Source: Rachicladosporium sp. CCFEE 5018
Taxonomy: Eukaryota; Ascomycota; Dothideomycetes; Cladosporiales; Cladosporiaceae
Length of the DNA: 64,000 nucleotides
Direction: 5' to 3'
NCBI GenBank assembly: GCA_002077045.2
Contig: KZ111140.1
Location: 395,429-459,428 of the forward strand
Each line of letters begins with the position of its first letter. The stretch's first letter is position 1. Of this stretch, positions 10,912 through 23,126 are shown in pieces. Under the pieces are notes generated by a model. That model did no database searches. It was not told the DNA's origin and saw only the letters and a list, made by a program, of their open reading frames with translations. The translations under genes were made by a program, and so were the position numbers.

Positions 10912-12177
10912 ATGCGACTCTTCAACACAGGAACATACGAGGTCGGTGAACCTGAGTATGCCATCATTCAGCGATATGCCATCCTCTCGCACCGGTGGCA
11001 TGCAAAAGAAATCAGCTACCAGCACCTGGAGTCAGCGGAGAAGATTGCGGAGTCGATTAATCTCCCTCACTTCGCAAAGATACGAAGTGCATGCGCAAAG
11101 GCTGCAAGTCTGGGTTATCAATGGCTTTGGATCGATACGTGTTGCATCAACAAGCAAGACAACGCGGAATTGACGGAGTCGTTGAATTCGATGTACAAAT
11201 GGTACAGACAGGCATCCGAATGCTTGATATACTTGTCAGACGTTGATCACACTGTCGCGAAAGGACCAACTCCATTTGCAGTAGCTGCTGCCGACGAATC
11301 TGAGGTCCGTGAGTCGCAATGGTTCACTCGAGGCTGGACTTTGCAGGAGCTGTTAGCTTGTAAGACAGCCAGATTCTACGACGTCAATTGGGACGAGATT
11401 GGCACGAAAGACACCCTAGCACCAGATCTACAGAGGATCACACATATCGAAGCAGGCTATCTCGATCACCGAAAGAGCCTACAGCTTGCAAGTATTGCTA
11501 CAAAGCTCAGCTGGGTGTGTGATAGAATCACCACTCGACCTGAAGACAGAGTGTACAGCCTTGTTGGTCTATTCGACGTGTATCTTCCCATACAGTACGG
11601 CGAGGGTTTGAAGAAAGCCTTCCGCCGTTTACAATTGGAGCTACTGACGACTCCGGATGAGTCTCTCTTCGCCTGGACGCTGCCTGGTCCGTCCTGGGAG
11701 CCACCCCCAGGCTACGACAGTGATGAGTATGGCTTACTGGCTCCTTCGATCGAATGCTTTGGCAAGTCGGGGGGTGTAACGCATGTGAACAAGGAGGACT
11801 ACCGACCACGTTCCGCAGCCGGCTATAGCATGGTTCAGACAGGCGTCATGTTTCCCGTGCCTACCATCGAGTTCGAGAAGAAGGTGTGGAATTGGTACAC
11901 CATCTCTGGCCTATTCGTACCGCCAGCAACAATACCATTATTGGCATATGCCGAGCGCCGAAGGAACAAGTTCGGTTTTCCCCTGACACTAAACTGCTGG
12001 AATGTTAATAATGGTCGCGTTGGTGCTCCAGTGCGAATATGGATTCGGAAAGGCGACGAGTCATCGCATTTTGCAGTCTGGCGAAGATTTCGATGTGACG
12101 AATGGATCCTGGGTACACAGGCGGCGAAATGGAGGCGTTCGGGCCCGGTGACAGAACTGGCTGTTGCTCAGCCTTGA
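10912..12177 (+). CDS. HET-domain (heterokaryon incompatibility) protein (haplotype A)
   Basis: A 421 aa single-exon protein with a full HET domain in the N-terminal half. The conserved blocks are YAILSHRW (about 23-30), GYQWLWIDTCCINK (about 68-81), a SECLIYLSDV stretch, QWFTRGWTLQELLA (about 138-151) and RPEDRVYSLVGLF. HET domains trigger cell death when incompatible fungal hyphae fuse. There is no NACHT, WD40 or ankyrin region: the C-terminal 170 residues have no recognised domain. Five residues differ from the copy at 23127. The last 365 bases recur identically at 31640. Whether it functions in allorecognition is inference. Confidence 0.9.
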   Translation: MRLFNTGTYEVGEPEYAIIQRYAILSHRWHAKEISYQHLESAEKIAESINLPHFAKIRSACAKAASLGYQWLWIDTCCINKQDNAELTESLNSMYKWYRQASECLIYLSDVDHTVAKGPTPFAVAAADESEVRESQWFTRGWTLQELLACKTARFYDVNWDEIGTKDTLAPDLQRITHIEAGYLDHRKSLQLASIATKLSWVCDRITTRPEDRVYSLVGLFDVYLPIQYGEGLKKAFRRLQLELLTTPDESLFAWTLPGPSWEPPPGYDSDEYGLLAPSIECFGKSGGVTHVNKEDYRPRSAAGYSMVQTGVMFPVPTIEFEKKVWNWYTISGLFVPPATIPLLAYAERRRNKFGFPLTLNCWNVNNGRVGAPVRIWIRKGDESSHFAVWRRFRCDEWILGTQAAKWRRSGPVTELAVAQP

Positions 12178-12212
12178 AAAGGCAATGCAAAGGTGCGGTC
12201 GTGGACTGAAAC

Positions 12213-12312
12213 NNNNNNNNNNNNNNNNNNNNNNNNNNNNNNNNNNNNNNNNNNNNNNNNNNNNNNNNNNNNNNNNNNNNNNNNNNNNNNNNNNNNNNNN
12301 NNNNNNNNNNNN
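12213..12312. other. Assembly gap of 100 N between contigs 1 and 2
   Basis: Exactly 100 N, a common placeholder for a gap of unknown size. To the left is the end of the HET locus; to the right is the 3' end of FMP27. These are not neighbours in either copy's gene order, so the join reflects scaffolding of alternative haplotypes. Confidence 0.98.
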
Positions 12313-15300
12313 GACGCTGACGCTGGATGGAGACGGGCGGGAAGCCAACGGGGTCAGCGTGCTCGGTGCCCTGCTCGCTCTCAGATAGACTAGGCGTGCT
12401 ACCCATACTCTCGCTCATGTCGAAGGTACTCGGCGTGCCGCTCGTCGTGCTGGGTCGGCCTGGCGTCTCGCCTCGGGCTGCAACTTGCAGACTATTCGAG
12501 TCCGAGGAGGCGTTGGTAGACGAGTTGTCCCTCCCTAGCAGCGAGCTCATGTTCGCGATCTCCCGCAAGCGACTCTGCTGCTGCTTCTTGGGATTATGAT
12601 GGCTGAACTTGTTGCCCACGATCGCGCCAGCATGCCCGATAAGAGCACGGATAACGTCTTTCTTCAGCTGCAGCGCGAGATCGAGGTTCGACCACGTTTT
12701 GTTGCGGTATTCTAGCATCGGCATACGGAAGACGAGATCATGCACGTCCTCGATGTTGCGTTGGCCTTTTTTGCCTTTGTAGCTTAAACACAGCACCATA
12801 GATGGGATTTTGACGAGGGACAGGGTCATGTAGTTCGAGGCGCGATTCATCATTTGCGTGAGGTCATCTGACTGTTCTTGGGATTTCTTGCGCTTGTCGG
12901 TCGAGGTGCTGCCGTGGCGCTGTAAGACGCGGCTTCGCTTACGATCTGTAGGGGCGTTAGAGTCGCCGTTGGGATGGTGCTCGCTGCGCATTGTGACGAT
13001 TGAACGTTCGCTTGGTGAACGAGCAAGTGGGCTGCTGGCTGTGTCGTTTGTTTTGGCTAGCGCTTGGCGGGAGGCGGCGGAGCGGCCGTTCACGGAGGTG
13101 CTCGAGGGATTGGAGTGTTGGAAGAGATTGAAGCCCTGGAGACCTTGACGGGCTGTGGACGTGATGCCCAGACCTTTAGGTTCAGGCTTCTTCTCGCGAG
13201 ACTTGGGGAGATGGAGAGTAGGCGCTAGTCTGCGCTCAAGAGATCCAGCACCGGTACCGTTGTGGGTGCCTCGAATCACATCGGGCGAGTCGCCATTGAG
13301 TTGCGGCGTGTTTGTACCGGAGTCTGGCTCCTGCTCATCTTCCTCCTTTGGAGGTATCATGTTCTTGACCATGAACGGCGAGAAGCCTCCGCCATCAAAG
13401 GCATTGCCGCCCACGCCAGGGAAGATGTACTCAAAGAGCTTCTTGGCGACTTCGCGCTCGACTTGAAGCTTCAGAGGCACGACGTTCATCTCGAAGGAGT
13501 CTACTACTGGGATACCAGCAATGGCTTCGAGCATCAGCCACTGTACTCGGAACATCTTCGTGTCTTCCAGACCTTTGTAGCCTCGACCAGGATCGATGTA
13601 CGGTCCAATGATCTCTGGGTATAGTGCATCCGGAAGCAGATTGAAGCCGTTGATGCGACCAACCTCCATGCAATTATAGTTCGAGCCGTCATTATTGTCA
13701 GTCCTGTCGAACGAGCCATTCTGGAGCTGCACCTGTATGAGCGACTCGCCCTTCTCTTGAATGAGATGCCATGCGATCTCCTTGGCAGACATATTTATGT
13801 GCAGGACGCCTGCGCCATTATCGAGTTCCCGCTTGTCTTCAATCCGCTGCTGCGCAACAGTGATAGCCTTCATCATGAAGAAAAGCTCGTCCTCGCAATT
13901 GGCCAGATCTTGGTCCATGGTGATCCTGTCCTTCCAGCCTTGACGGTCGAGATACTTCTCGTGTACTTGGAAGTGCATCTTGATCTCCTCAAGCTGTCGG
14001 ATCCGCTCTTGCAACATTTGTACCATCTCCGGGGAGCCAGTTAAATCGCTAAAGTCTGACGCTAGCATGATCTTTTCCAGACGCTCGCTGCGAGTCTTCT
14101 CAAGTGGCTCGTTGTAGAGCAGCAAGTCCATCACGATGATGTACATGGCGAAGTACTGTGTCGAATCGCAAACTGCGCGGAATTGCGGGAACTCTACCCA
14201 CACGTGGTCCATCCGGCTCTCTGCTTCTGGTTCTTTGCTCGAAGTGCGGGTCTCGCCGCCAGTGACATCGTCGTTATACTTCAGGCGCAAAGTGTTGTAC
14301 TTGTCATATCTCAAGCTTGCAGACGTGCGCTGCACCACCCTGTGGAAGCCAAATGGGTTGTCTTCATACTCGAACATGATCTCAAGCGGTACCCAGGGTG
14401 GCCAACAAGTCCCGGCTTTGACGCCGTACTTGTTCCCGGAGTACATGCGTAGATACTCGGATCCGAAAGTCTTGGTACTTGTCACAAACATCTGCAGGCT
14501 ATCCATGGCTGCAGTGAAGCGGCGTTGTACCAATCCACTGATATCGTCGTTGACTCTGTCCTTGTCCATGATCTGGACCACTCTGAGTTGAGCGCCCTTC
14601 GCTGTCACTAGCACGACAGACTTCGGATTTTTCTCGCTCTGTAGCTGGATTTGCGGTGCAATCAGGCGGAAGTGATATGTGTTCAATGCCATGAACTCGG
14701 TCGCAATCTCATCGCTTGGGCGCTCAGGCTGCTCTTGCTTCGAGCCATTCTCACTGACAGGCTCATCTGCATCAACGAAGTTGCGGCCGTCTTTCAAGAG
14801 CTCATCGATGCGGTCTTGTATGGTCTGCTCGTCGTCTCCGTCCGGCGAGAATGGCGTCTGGGCAGTGGCATATGACTTCTGGCGCTGAGGACCTTGCCTG
14901 GACTCTGCCGCTTTCTTCTTCTGCTCTTCGAGGATGTCAAGCAAAAAGCGTACAGCTCGCCGAGACATGAAGTACACGAAGCCTCGCCGTTGGCTATTCT
15001 GGTGTATGTAGCGAAGGATGATATTGCGAAGGGAGTTATTCCACTTAATCTGCGGGTTGTGGACGATGAACCTATTGTTGGAGTCATTTGTGTAGTCTGC
15101 CAGCGGTGCAGTATCGACACGACGCATTCCAGGCTCACCAGGCCCGGGTATCTGAGCATTCTCGTGGGCTTCGTAGAATTCTTCGGCAGTCTCCAGCTCT
15201 GGTACAGTCGAAGGATCGTCACACTCTAGTCGATGCTTCAAGGTATCGAACATACCGTGCAGAGCCCTGTACTTCTGCTTAAGGTGCTCGCCGTGGGCAC

Positions 15301-18300
15301 GCAATGCATCGAGCTCCTTGCTCGTATGCTCTGCGTCCTTTGCCATGGACTGTACAGTATGGAGATGCTGCTCTCCCTCTGCGCGGTCATTTTCGCTGCG
15401 CTGTGTTCGTAATGTCACCAGGCGTTCAGCGATAAGCTCAGCTTGTACCCTTCTCGGATCGTTCTTCGCAGACATGACGCAGTAATGCGTAGGCTCGTCG
15501 CCAAACGGGCTCGTCCGCGTCGTGTCTCCGGAGATCGCATCGTCATGATCCGTCTGCCTGAAGTACGTGAATCTGGGCGCATAGCCAAGTGGCAGGATCT
15601 TTGTTTCCGGATCTGACTCCGCGGGCAAGATCCAGTCCAGCTCAACAAAGTCATCCATGTCGATCCAAGTAAAGTCATTGTCAGGTATCGTGAACCTAGA
15701 CATGTCCACCTGCGGCGTCTGACTATGCAGCGACGCCAACGTCTCATCAGTAGCTTTCTCGATCTCCTGCGCGCTTGTGCCTGTTATGCTGGCAGAGACT
15801 GCTCGCAAGTCCGCGGAGATGAAGTCAAGCTGAGCTTTGTTGATGCGCATGCCACTCGAGCGCTTCGTGTCGGCATCGCTGTGACCCTTGATGTCAAAGT
15901 ACTCGCGACGTTGATGCAGGTCAAGCATGAAGCTATCGAGCTTCATCTTCAAGCCTGTGGCTGAGACGGAGTCTTCATTGTACTCTTCGGCATCCTTGTG
16001 CTTGTAGATATGTGAAATGAAAAGCGGCGACATGAGTAAGTTGTACTTGATGGTTGCAAGATGTCGCCCGAACTTCTTACTCTGCTTCTCTGTTGGACCC
16101 CACAGTGGGCCCTGCCTCACGGGTAGAGACATGACACCGGAGAACATGGACCACCAGCTATAGAAGTGTGAGAAGAAGCGCGGTGTCAGATGCACCGAAT
16201 TGTAGTCGTTCGAAGGCTTGAGATTCGAGACTGACCAATCGCGGTCATGCGGTGCGGCGACGGCCAACGACAAATGGATGTGATTACTTCGCAAGCCAGC
16301 ATAGGCATCGTACGGGCCGTTCTTGGGCGCCTTTGCGAAGTCCGGGTGCTTCAGTACAACTTCGTAATGTGGTTTGAAGTCGAAAGATCGACCGCCGCAT
16401 GGCAAGTCACGCTCGAAGGTCAGACCGGCAAGCCAACGGACCTTACCGGAGAGCTTCATGATCACTTTCTTGAATATCGCTTCTCGCTTGTAGCTGCTGC
16501 TCGAGCTCGCCGATATGCTGTCTTCGCGAGCAAGATCTTCATCGTGCCGCGCATAGTTATTGAAGTCGGGAACGGCCAGAATGTAGTCGCCACTATCGAT
16601 GGTCATGAATTGCCGCGGGTCGTTATGTTGTGCGATGTTCCATCGCACATCGTTCCTCCAAACCATTGCAAGACCCGCGCCTTGCCCAGTGACAACATAC
16701 GGATCTCGTGAGCCCTTGAGCACCAAATGCAGGTCGCCATCACCTTTCCATGCCACGTTAACGCGCGAGTGAAAGCTCAATCTGATCTTGTCCCAGAAGC
16801 CGACTCGGTCGGAAGTGTCGATTGGCGGCTTGGTGAAGCCTTCGATGCACTGCATAGTGTCTTGTATCGCCGGCTGGTAGGATGTGCCCCATGTGAGCTT
16901 GGTGGGTTGGCTGGTATTGATCTCAAATTTCATGTTCGAATATGTCTTCACAGGTGAAATGGTGCGCCGCACAGTGATGGCATACGGCTTGCCGTTCTTC
17001 GAACCCATCTTCTCTTTCAAGACCACCTGCACATCGACCTCTCGCTGCGATTCGATGTCACGAAACTCTTCCGCAATCACAAAGTCAGTTCTCATCGACA
17101 TGCTGGGCAGCCGAGGAGGCTGGCCGTTGGCCAGGGGAGGTATATGGAACATTGGCAGAGGATAGTCTCGTAACTGAACGCGGACCTCGCCGGTCGTGAC
17201 ATGAAGATTGACTGGTATCAGGAGACCATACTTCATCTCCGTTGGCATTGCCTTACCAACGTCGTGCAAGAACTTGTGGACCTCGTCAATGGGAAAGGAA
17301 GGCTTGTCGATGGTCAGTGCAAGGTCAGTCATGGCGATGACCAGAAGGCTAGGGCGTTGGCTCATGGCCATGATCGGTTCCCCTTGCTCGTAGTCCTCAG
17401 GTAGCTCCGAAGAACCCCAGAATGCTGTCCGAATATCTCGCACCGCGCGACGCTGAAAGCTTTGTACTCTGTCGATTCGAGACTTCCAAGATTGCGCATG
17501 CAGTCGATTGAGCTTGTCCCGGGCCTGATCAATGCTAAGATGGGACGTGTCTGTGAGCCCGCACTGGCCATCAGCATCATATCGCATCTTACCGCGATCA
17601 GACCGCTGACGATCGACCTTGCTAGGTGGCTGTGAGCTTCTGCGTCGATAATAAGAGTTGCTGCGTCGCGTGGTAGACATGGATCGTGCCCCTGGCCGTG
17701 CGGACTGCGCCCGAGCACGTGAGCCGCTTCGATGACATTGTGCAAGTCGCTTCTCCTTTAGGCGGAAGATGTCTTCGCGTGCCAGCCTTTGTTTCTGTTC
17801 CTGTAGCCCAGCACGATATATGGTGCTAAGCTTCCACTCGAAGCTACTGTCTTCGATGTCGAAGACGAAGAGCTGGGCGCGGAACGATACCCTCGGAACA
17901 TGCTTTGGCCCTTCCGGTTCTTTTGTCAGGATGTAGTCTCTCGACTCGGTAATGAAGTTGTGTTGCATCTGCTTAGTAGTCTTGACAACGTTAGTAATAT
18001 TGTCGAAGATGTCATGAACAACGAGCTGATGAGGCACGCCAATGCGGACCGTCTCCACGGCGAGATCGACCGTCTTCTCGGTGACGATAGTCGAACCGTG
18101 CTTGCGCTTTATGTCGCGGAGATCGACACGCAGTGCTTTCACCCCAATGATTCTGCTCCATGCAGCCTTCGTACTGGGTGTTCGTACGTACAGACGCGCA
18201 AGGGGGCAGCGCATAAATGGCGACGCCCATCGATGCCGCCCAGCTTCAAAGCCGAAGACCTGTAGCATCATACGCGGGTCAGATGGCATAGTCGACTTTA

Positions 18301-20914
18301 CCTGCAGAAGTCCTATCCTGCAGTCAATCGTTGTGATCTCTGCGGCATTGGTCGATCCGGGCACCTGTAGCGCCGAGGGTCGAGACGTGGGCGCCTGAGG
18401 CCGGCTGGTAGCGTGTCTGTCGTCGTAGAATGTACGCTTGACAACCATAACAGCTACACCGATAGCATAATGTCGATACAATGAGTATGCCAGGAGTATG
18501 CTCTTCGCATGTGAGTTGATATGGAAGACGGGACCCGTGCCATCTGTACTGGTGGAGAATGCCACCTCGAATCTCGGTACAGACAAGAATGACTCGGTAA
18601 TGTCATCGTCGATGGAGTCAACAATCAAGCCCTCAAGGTTTTGCAGATGAACCGTCAGCCGTCGACCGTCTGCAAAGCTTTCTTTCGCTCGGCGAGGCGA
18701 ACTGCTCCGGCTGGGTGAATCTGGCGTTTTGTCTGGTCCCAATGGTAGACGTGCGCTAACACGGCGTCGATGATCGATCTGGATATTGTCTTCGCGGTGC
18801 GCTCTGTACTCTGAACTCCAAGATTCAAGCTCGAGTGAAAATCCGCGTGTGTCATGCGATACTATCTTGTCGACCCCAGCTACCTGCACTGCGAACTCGT
18901 TGCCTTCGATGCGAAAATGCTCCAGCCAGGCGGGAACTTTGCGCAGAAAGCTAGTATTGAGGGAAGAGGCATGGTGGTCCGATTTCGTCAGTATGCTGGA
19001 GCTTACTTGCCTATTGATTTGTCGAATGCCTTCACATATATCTGGACGCACGAGATACAGAGTACATGTCTGCACTCGAGCGAAGGCCGTTACTGTAGCA
19101 TCGGGAATGGCATTGACGTCGACTTTGAGCTCGCAAGTGTCAGTGCGCATGAGATCGTGACGCTCGCTTGCAGACGTTTGGTAGTAGAGCTCGTGTGATG
19201 TGTGACGATAATTGACAGCAAAGCCGTAGTGCATCTGCCCATGCTGAGAATGGGAAGACTCAAGCTCAAGGGCCATGGACGAGGTCGTCGAGATCAAGAG
19301 ATCGAAGTCATCTTCAGACGCACGAGTGGTGTCCATCGGTGGTAACGACACTCGGATCACTGGCTCTTGGATAGATATCTTGATACTCGCCTTCGGTAAC
19401 AGCCTAGATATGATGTGATGGTGGTCCGCCGACTTCTCCTGCTTTGGTCTGGACGTCGGCCCATCGCGTCCTTTGAGCATTGCCAGCATGAGAGGTAGAT
19501 GGTGAGGATCGAGATCGATTGAAGGTGAGGTGCATACGAGATTGGCGTACAGCACATTGGTGTTACGATCTCCAGCACTGTCGTGACTCGACACGTGTAT
19601 TGCTCGAGAAGGTAACGTAGTCTTCACAGTCGCGGTGATCATGGGCACGTACAGCATTCTCTCCGGGTGCTTATGTCCGTCGTCGATTCCAGCGGAGATG
19701 GCGATAGCCGTGAGCAGACCTTGATGCGCGACATCGTTGCGAGCGAAATACATACGATGTGCAGGGGTCCGTGAGTCCAGCCGGAGAATGTCCAGACCGA
19801 CCTCCTTCATGGCCAGATTGAAGTAGATGGAGCGATCGAAGTGACTCTGTGTGGAGAGACGCTTGGACAAGCCAAAGAAGCCAACAGCCAACTGCACTTC
19901 TTGCATGCCTCTCAACATGGATGCTATGAACGCGCGGGAGTCGGAGATTGCCCGGACGATGCGTTCTTCCGGCGAATCGTGAGGCTCTGGTGCCGCAGGC
20001 TCGCCATTCGCCGCTTTGCGGTCGCTCGTTGTGTCGTGCTCCTGCGGAATGCGAAGACCACGGAGATACACTGCACGCTGCTGAGCGTACTCGATGTCAT
20101 CGAAAGGCACATTGACTCGGCCCAGCTTCAGTGCGACCGATGCATCTCGCAGACCTTGCAGCTCACGATGCAAAAGACCATGGACACTCAGTGTAGCATA
20201 GTCCAGAACCTCCGTTGACTTTCTCCCTTCTGGCGTGAACAGTATGCTTCGGATGAGGCACTTCCATTCCGCAGGCTGTTGCACTTCGCCCTTGGCTTTG
20301 CTGTGTTGAAAGAGCCTGCTACGGTCGACCGTCTGACTTCGCGTGTCGACAGACACGTTGGCCCGCTCTACGCGAACACTTCCGACGCCGACAACGCAAA
20401 GCTCCATCGCGTTCGTAACTAGATCTACAAGACGGAGCCATTCGATCTGACCATGCAGCCGCTTGACCTGCTCTTTGATCTCGTTCAATCGTTCCCAAAG
20501 CTTGCCATGTGCGCCGTCATCGTCCTTCTCATCCTCATTGCCATCGAGAGCTCTACTCTTGCCAATGTTTCCATTCGCGTGCGAAGTCGAGCCATTTGCA
20601 TGAGCATGCTTCCTCGTGACTCCAACAGCACCTTTGCCCAGCTCTTCAAGGTCCACAGTGACCCTCAGCTCCGTAATCACGAGACTGCACCATGTAGGCA
20701 ACGCGAATGTAGGTCGGTGTGGCGACAGACCCACGCCACGCACAGTGATCCGAATGCCATGTCTCGGAGAGAAAGCCAGTCGGCGAAACCCAGAGTACCC
20801 TACTCGCTGAATCGACACGCCAGTCAAGACGCGTACAACAGCGAAGACCACGAACGTCGAGAGGTAGGCGAGCAGGACCAGTCCGAGTAGCAGTGATATG
20901 GACGGTATAGGCAT
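12313..20914 (-). CDS. FMP27: FMP27/Hob-type bridge-like lipid-transfer protein (haplotype B, C-terminus lost in gap)
   Basis: Second copy of the giant lipid-transfer protein, with about 2867 codons open without an intron before the N gap. N-terminal membrane anchor at about residues 4-27, then repeating-groove regions. The GFWDK-domain signature VGFWDKIRLSFHSRVN is near residue 1370, and the WPPW motif (CWPPWVPLEIMFEYEDNPFG) near residue 2170. A charged low-complexity linker at about 2550-2670 precedes the conserved C-terminal block around NYMTLSLVKIPSMVLCLSYK. The frame continues through the N run into antisense HET sequence, but that tail is artificial. The start at 20914 is preferred over the upstream in-frame GTG at 20974 because it directly precedes the membrane anchor. 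Confidence 0.93.
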
Positions 20915-21420
20915 CGTTGCGCCGGCGGCGTTAGCAGCGCGCACTCGAGCGCACAACCTCCAGCAATGTTGCACAAGGGATGCTCAACATATTATGCATC
21001 CCTTTGCCACCAACCGATGTGAGTGAAAGGCGATATGAAGCTACCCGGTTGTCACCGGCGCAGCTAGTACTGGAAGTGAGGTGCAGAGGATCTGGAATGT
21101 CATGACTTAATGGTGAGTAATAACTTCAATTATCAACTCGTCAAATGGCCGGCAGCACCGCCCTAGACTACTGCCATGAAAGCCATGTACACCCACGAAT
21201 CTAGGTGTCATCACGCAGACCGCACACCATCATGGTAGCGTAGGCTGTGGAAAGGAAGGTTGTGTCACATTCGCTACTGGTCTACCATCGAGTACTCGCT
21301 GAACCTAGTAGACCCCCGCAGCAACTGTCTATCGCTGAAGTCAAGAGCAGCATTGACGCGCTGTCGCTTGCTCTGAACGCCGTAACACCTCCATGCAATG
21401 CACTGTCATCCCACGTAATA
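20915..21420. other. Intergenic spacer FMP27-CSN5 (haplotype B)
   Basis: About 506 bases, the counterpart of 8693-9205 with several small indels (for example near 21120-21185). No gene seen; presumably the FMP27 promoter and CSN5 3' region. Confidence 0.55.
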
Positions 21421-22542
21421 TCATGCAGCTTTCACATCAGTCATCTGAGCATCCTGCCCATTCGCCTCGCCAGCTGTGGCAACCTCCTCCAGCGCAGCAG
21501 CACCACCTCCAAACAGCTTCTCCTTGACAATAGCGGCCATGAGGCCCATTCTCTCCTCATTAGCTATGCGCTCTGCAGCCGTAACAACCTTGGCCATCGC
21601 CTCGTCGCCACCATTTCTCTTCGAGATCATCATCGGGTCGATAGTCGAGCGGTGCTTCTTAGTCTCGGTGACTTGCTTAATCTTCCCTGCCAGATCCTGA
21701 ATTTGACGCGTACCGTACTCGCGGTTGCTGAACAACGGTGATGCCGAAAGTGTCTGGACCCAGTACTTATTCCACAACGCCTCCAATAGCTTGTTATCGA
21801 GAGTGGATTTGTAGTGCGAGACTTCGAGAGAGTAGTAGCGGTTGGCGTGCGCACCGAAGTCTTCTGCCTTCGCAAGAGGCACGGCTGCCATCCCTGCTGC
21901 AGCTGAATCGGAGCCTGGCGGTACGTAGCCTTCTGGATATGTCCTGAAAGCGCCGATCTCAACCTTGCCAGCACTAATGGTCCTGTCCGGATCGATGACC
22001 ACGGCGAGGAAGGGATCAGAGAACGACTGCTGCGTATGCTCGGTGGCCACGTCGATTCCTGACAGCCAACACCCATATCCCGGATGGCTGTGATACCATC
22101 CTACAGCGTTCTCCAGCTGACCTGCCTGCCTCGAGCGCTCCAAAAACGACACCATGTACTCGTCGGCCTCCGTCTGCGCGTTCACTCGCGTCTCCGTACC
22201 TTCCACAGGTAGCCTCAGTGCGTCCGTCACCACGAAAGTCTCATGCTGTACGTAGCCTAGCATGAGTCCCATCACCTCGAGACTCCCCCCTGAGCGAGCG
22301 TGCATGACCATCTTGATGAGCGCGACGGCAGATATGCGAACATGTTTGAAGTGATGTGGGTCTCTCTTCCATGGTTTGGCGGCGTTGATCTTCTTCTGCT
22401 CGGCGCTGTCGTAGCCATACAGCGCATCTCGGTTAGGATCTGTGAGTTTGACCGCGTTCTCGATCTCTGCATCCTGTCAGTATTGAGCCTATATGTGGAT
22501 GTGAAGTAGTTAACACCCACCCCACGACTTCAACGCGTCCAT
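21421..22542 (-). CDS. CSN5: COP9 signalosome subunit 5, JAMM deneddylase (haplotype B)
   Basis: Second copy of CSN5, 355 aa, with the same two-exon structure: exon 1 22542-22521, intron 22520-22467, exon 2 22466-21421. The JAMM motif HSHPGYGCWLSGID is unchanged. Differences from haplotype A are confined to the C-terminal half (for example the residue before VPPGSD and the last 60 residues), while the first half and the promoter are essentially identical at DNA level. This marks a sharp boundary in divergence inside the gene. Confidence 0.95.
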
Positions 22543-23126
22543 GCTGGGCAATGCAGACTGATGTTTGACTGTTGCTCGACCTACTTTGTGAAGTCACCTA
22601 CGAACGAACCGAAGCTAGTGAGGTGTTAGATCAAACCTTAATTTTGGAAGTCATTCATCACAGTACTTCTCTCACGCGCAATAACACTAATAGACATCCG
22701 TCCGAGAGATTCGAGGCCTCCGAATTCCCTGTGAGATTTCATCGCTTCTACACGCAGCGTTGATGCGCGCGTCGCGCAGTGGGTCCTCACCATGATTGGG
22801 CTTCGCATTGCCGCTCAAGGGGGCCAGGCGAAGCGCCCAACGTGTGCGCGCTCGCAAGGCGCCAGCTCTGCCCTCCTGGTCATGTCTGAGCCACATTGGC
22901 CTGCCACACCTTGATGATGTATATACAGTGCATGGCCTTTATCGCGATCTCCTCCTCGATTGACTCTGCGGCGGGTTGCGACTGTCTGATCGACTAGTAG
23001 ATGGACCAGCAGACACTTTCTTGATCGTGCTTATGACTGGCTGCTCTGACTTCGCTGTCTCCCGTCCTACGCATTGTTCTAGCTCGCAGGGGTCTCTGTT
23101 ATCCGGCCGGCTGCAACATTGTCATT
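22543..23126. promoter_or_regulatory. Divergent intergenic region CSN5 / HET gene (haplotype B)
   Basis: Same arrangement as 10328-10911, with only a couple of substitutions. Holds the promoters of the minus-strand CSN5 and the plus-strand HET gene. No coding frame recognised. Confidence 0.5.

Larger units (their letters stand above)
91..12212. repeat. Haplotype A segment, collinear with 12313-24427
   Basis: FMP27, CSN5 and the HET gene recur in the same order and orientation at 12313-24427. The offset is 12222 bases through FMP27 and 12215 from CSN5 onward, the shift lying in the intergenic indels near 8900-9000. Divergence ranges from about 0.5 percent to about 17 percent. I read this as allelic or homeologous sequence placed in tandem by scaffolding, not as a true tandem duplication. 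Confidence 0.9.

Noticed and set aside
12005..12312. C-terminal extension of the FMP27 reading frame across the N gap into antisense HET sequence
   Set aside because: The N run has no real sequence, and the right FMP27 C-terminus is seen to differ at bases 1-90 of contig 1.
20915..20974. Upstream extension of FMP27 to 20974
   Set aside because: It begins with GTG, and the ATG at 20914 directly precedes the conserved membrane anchor.
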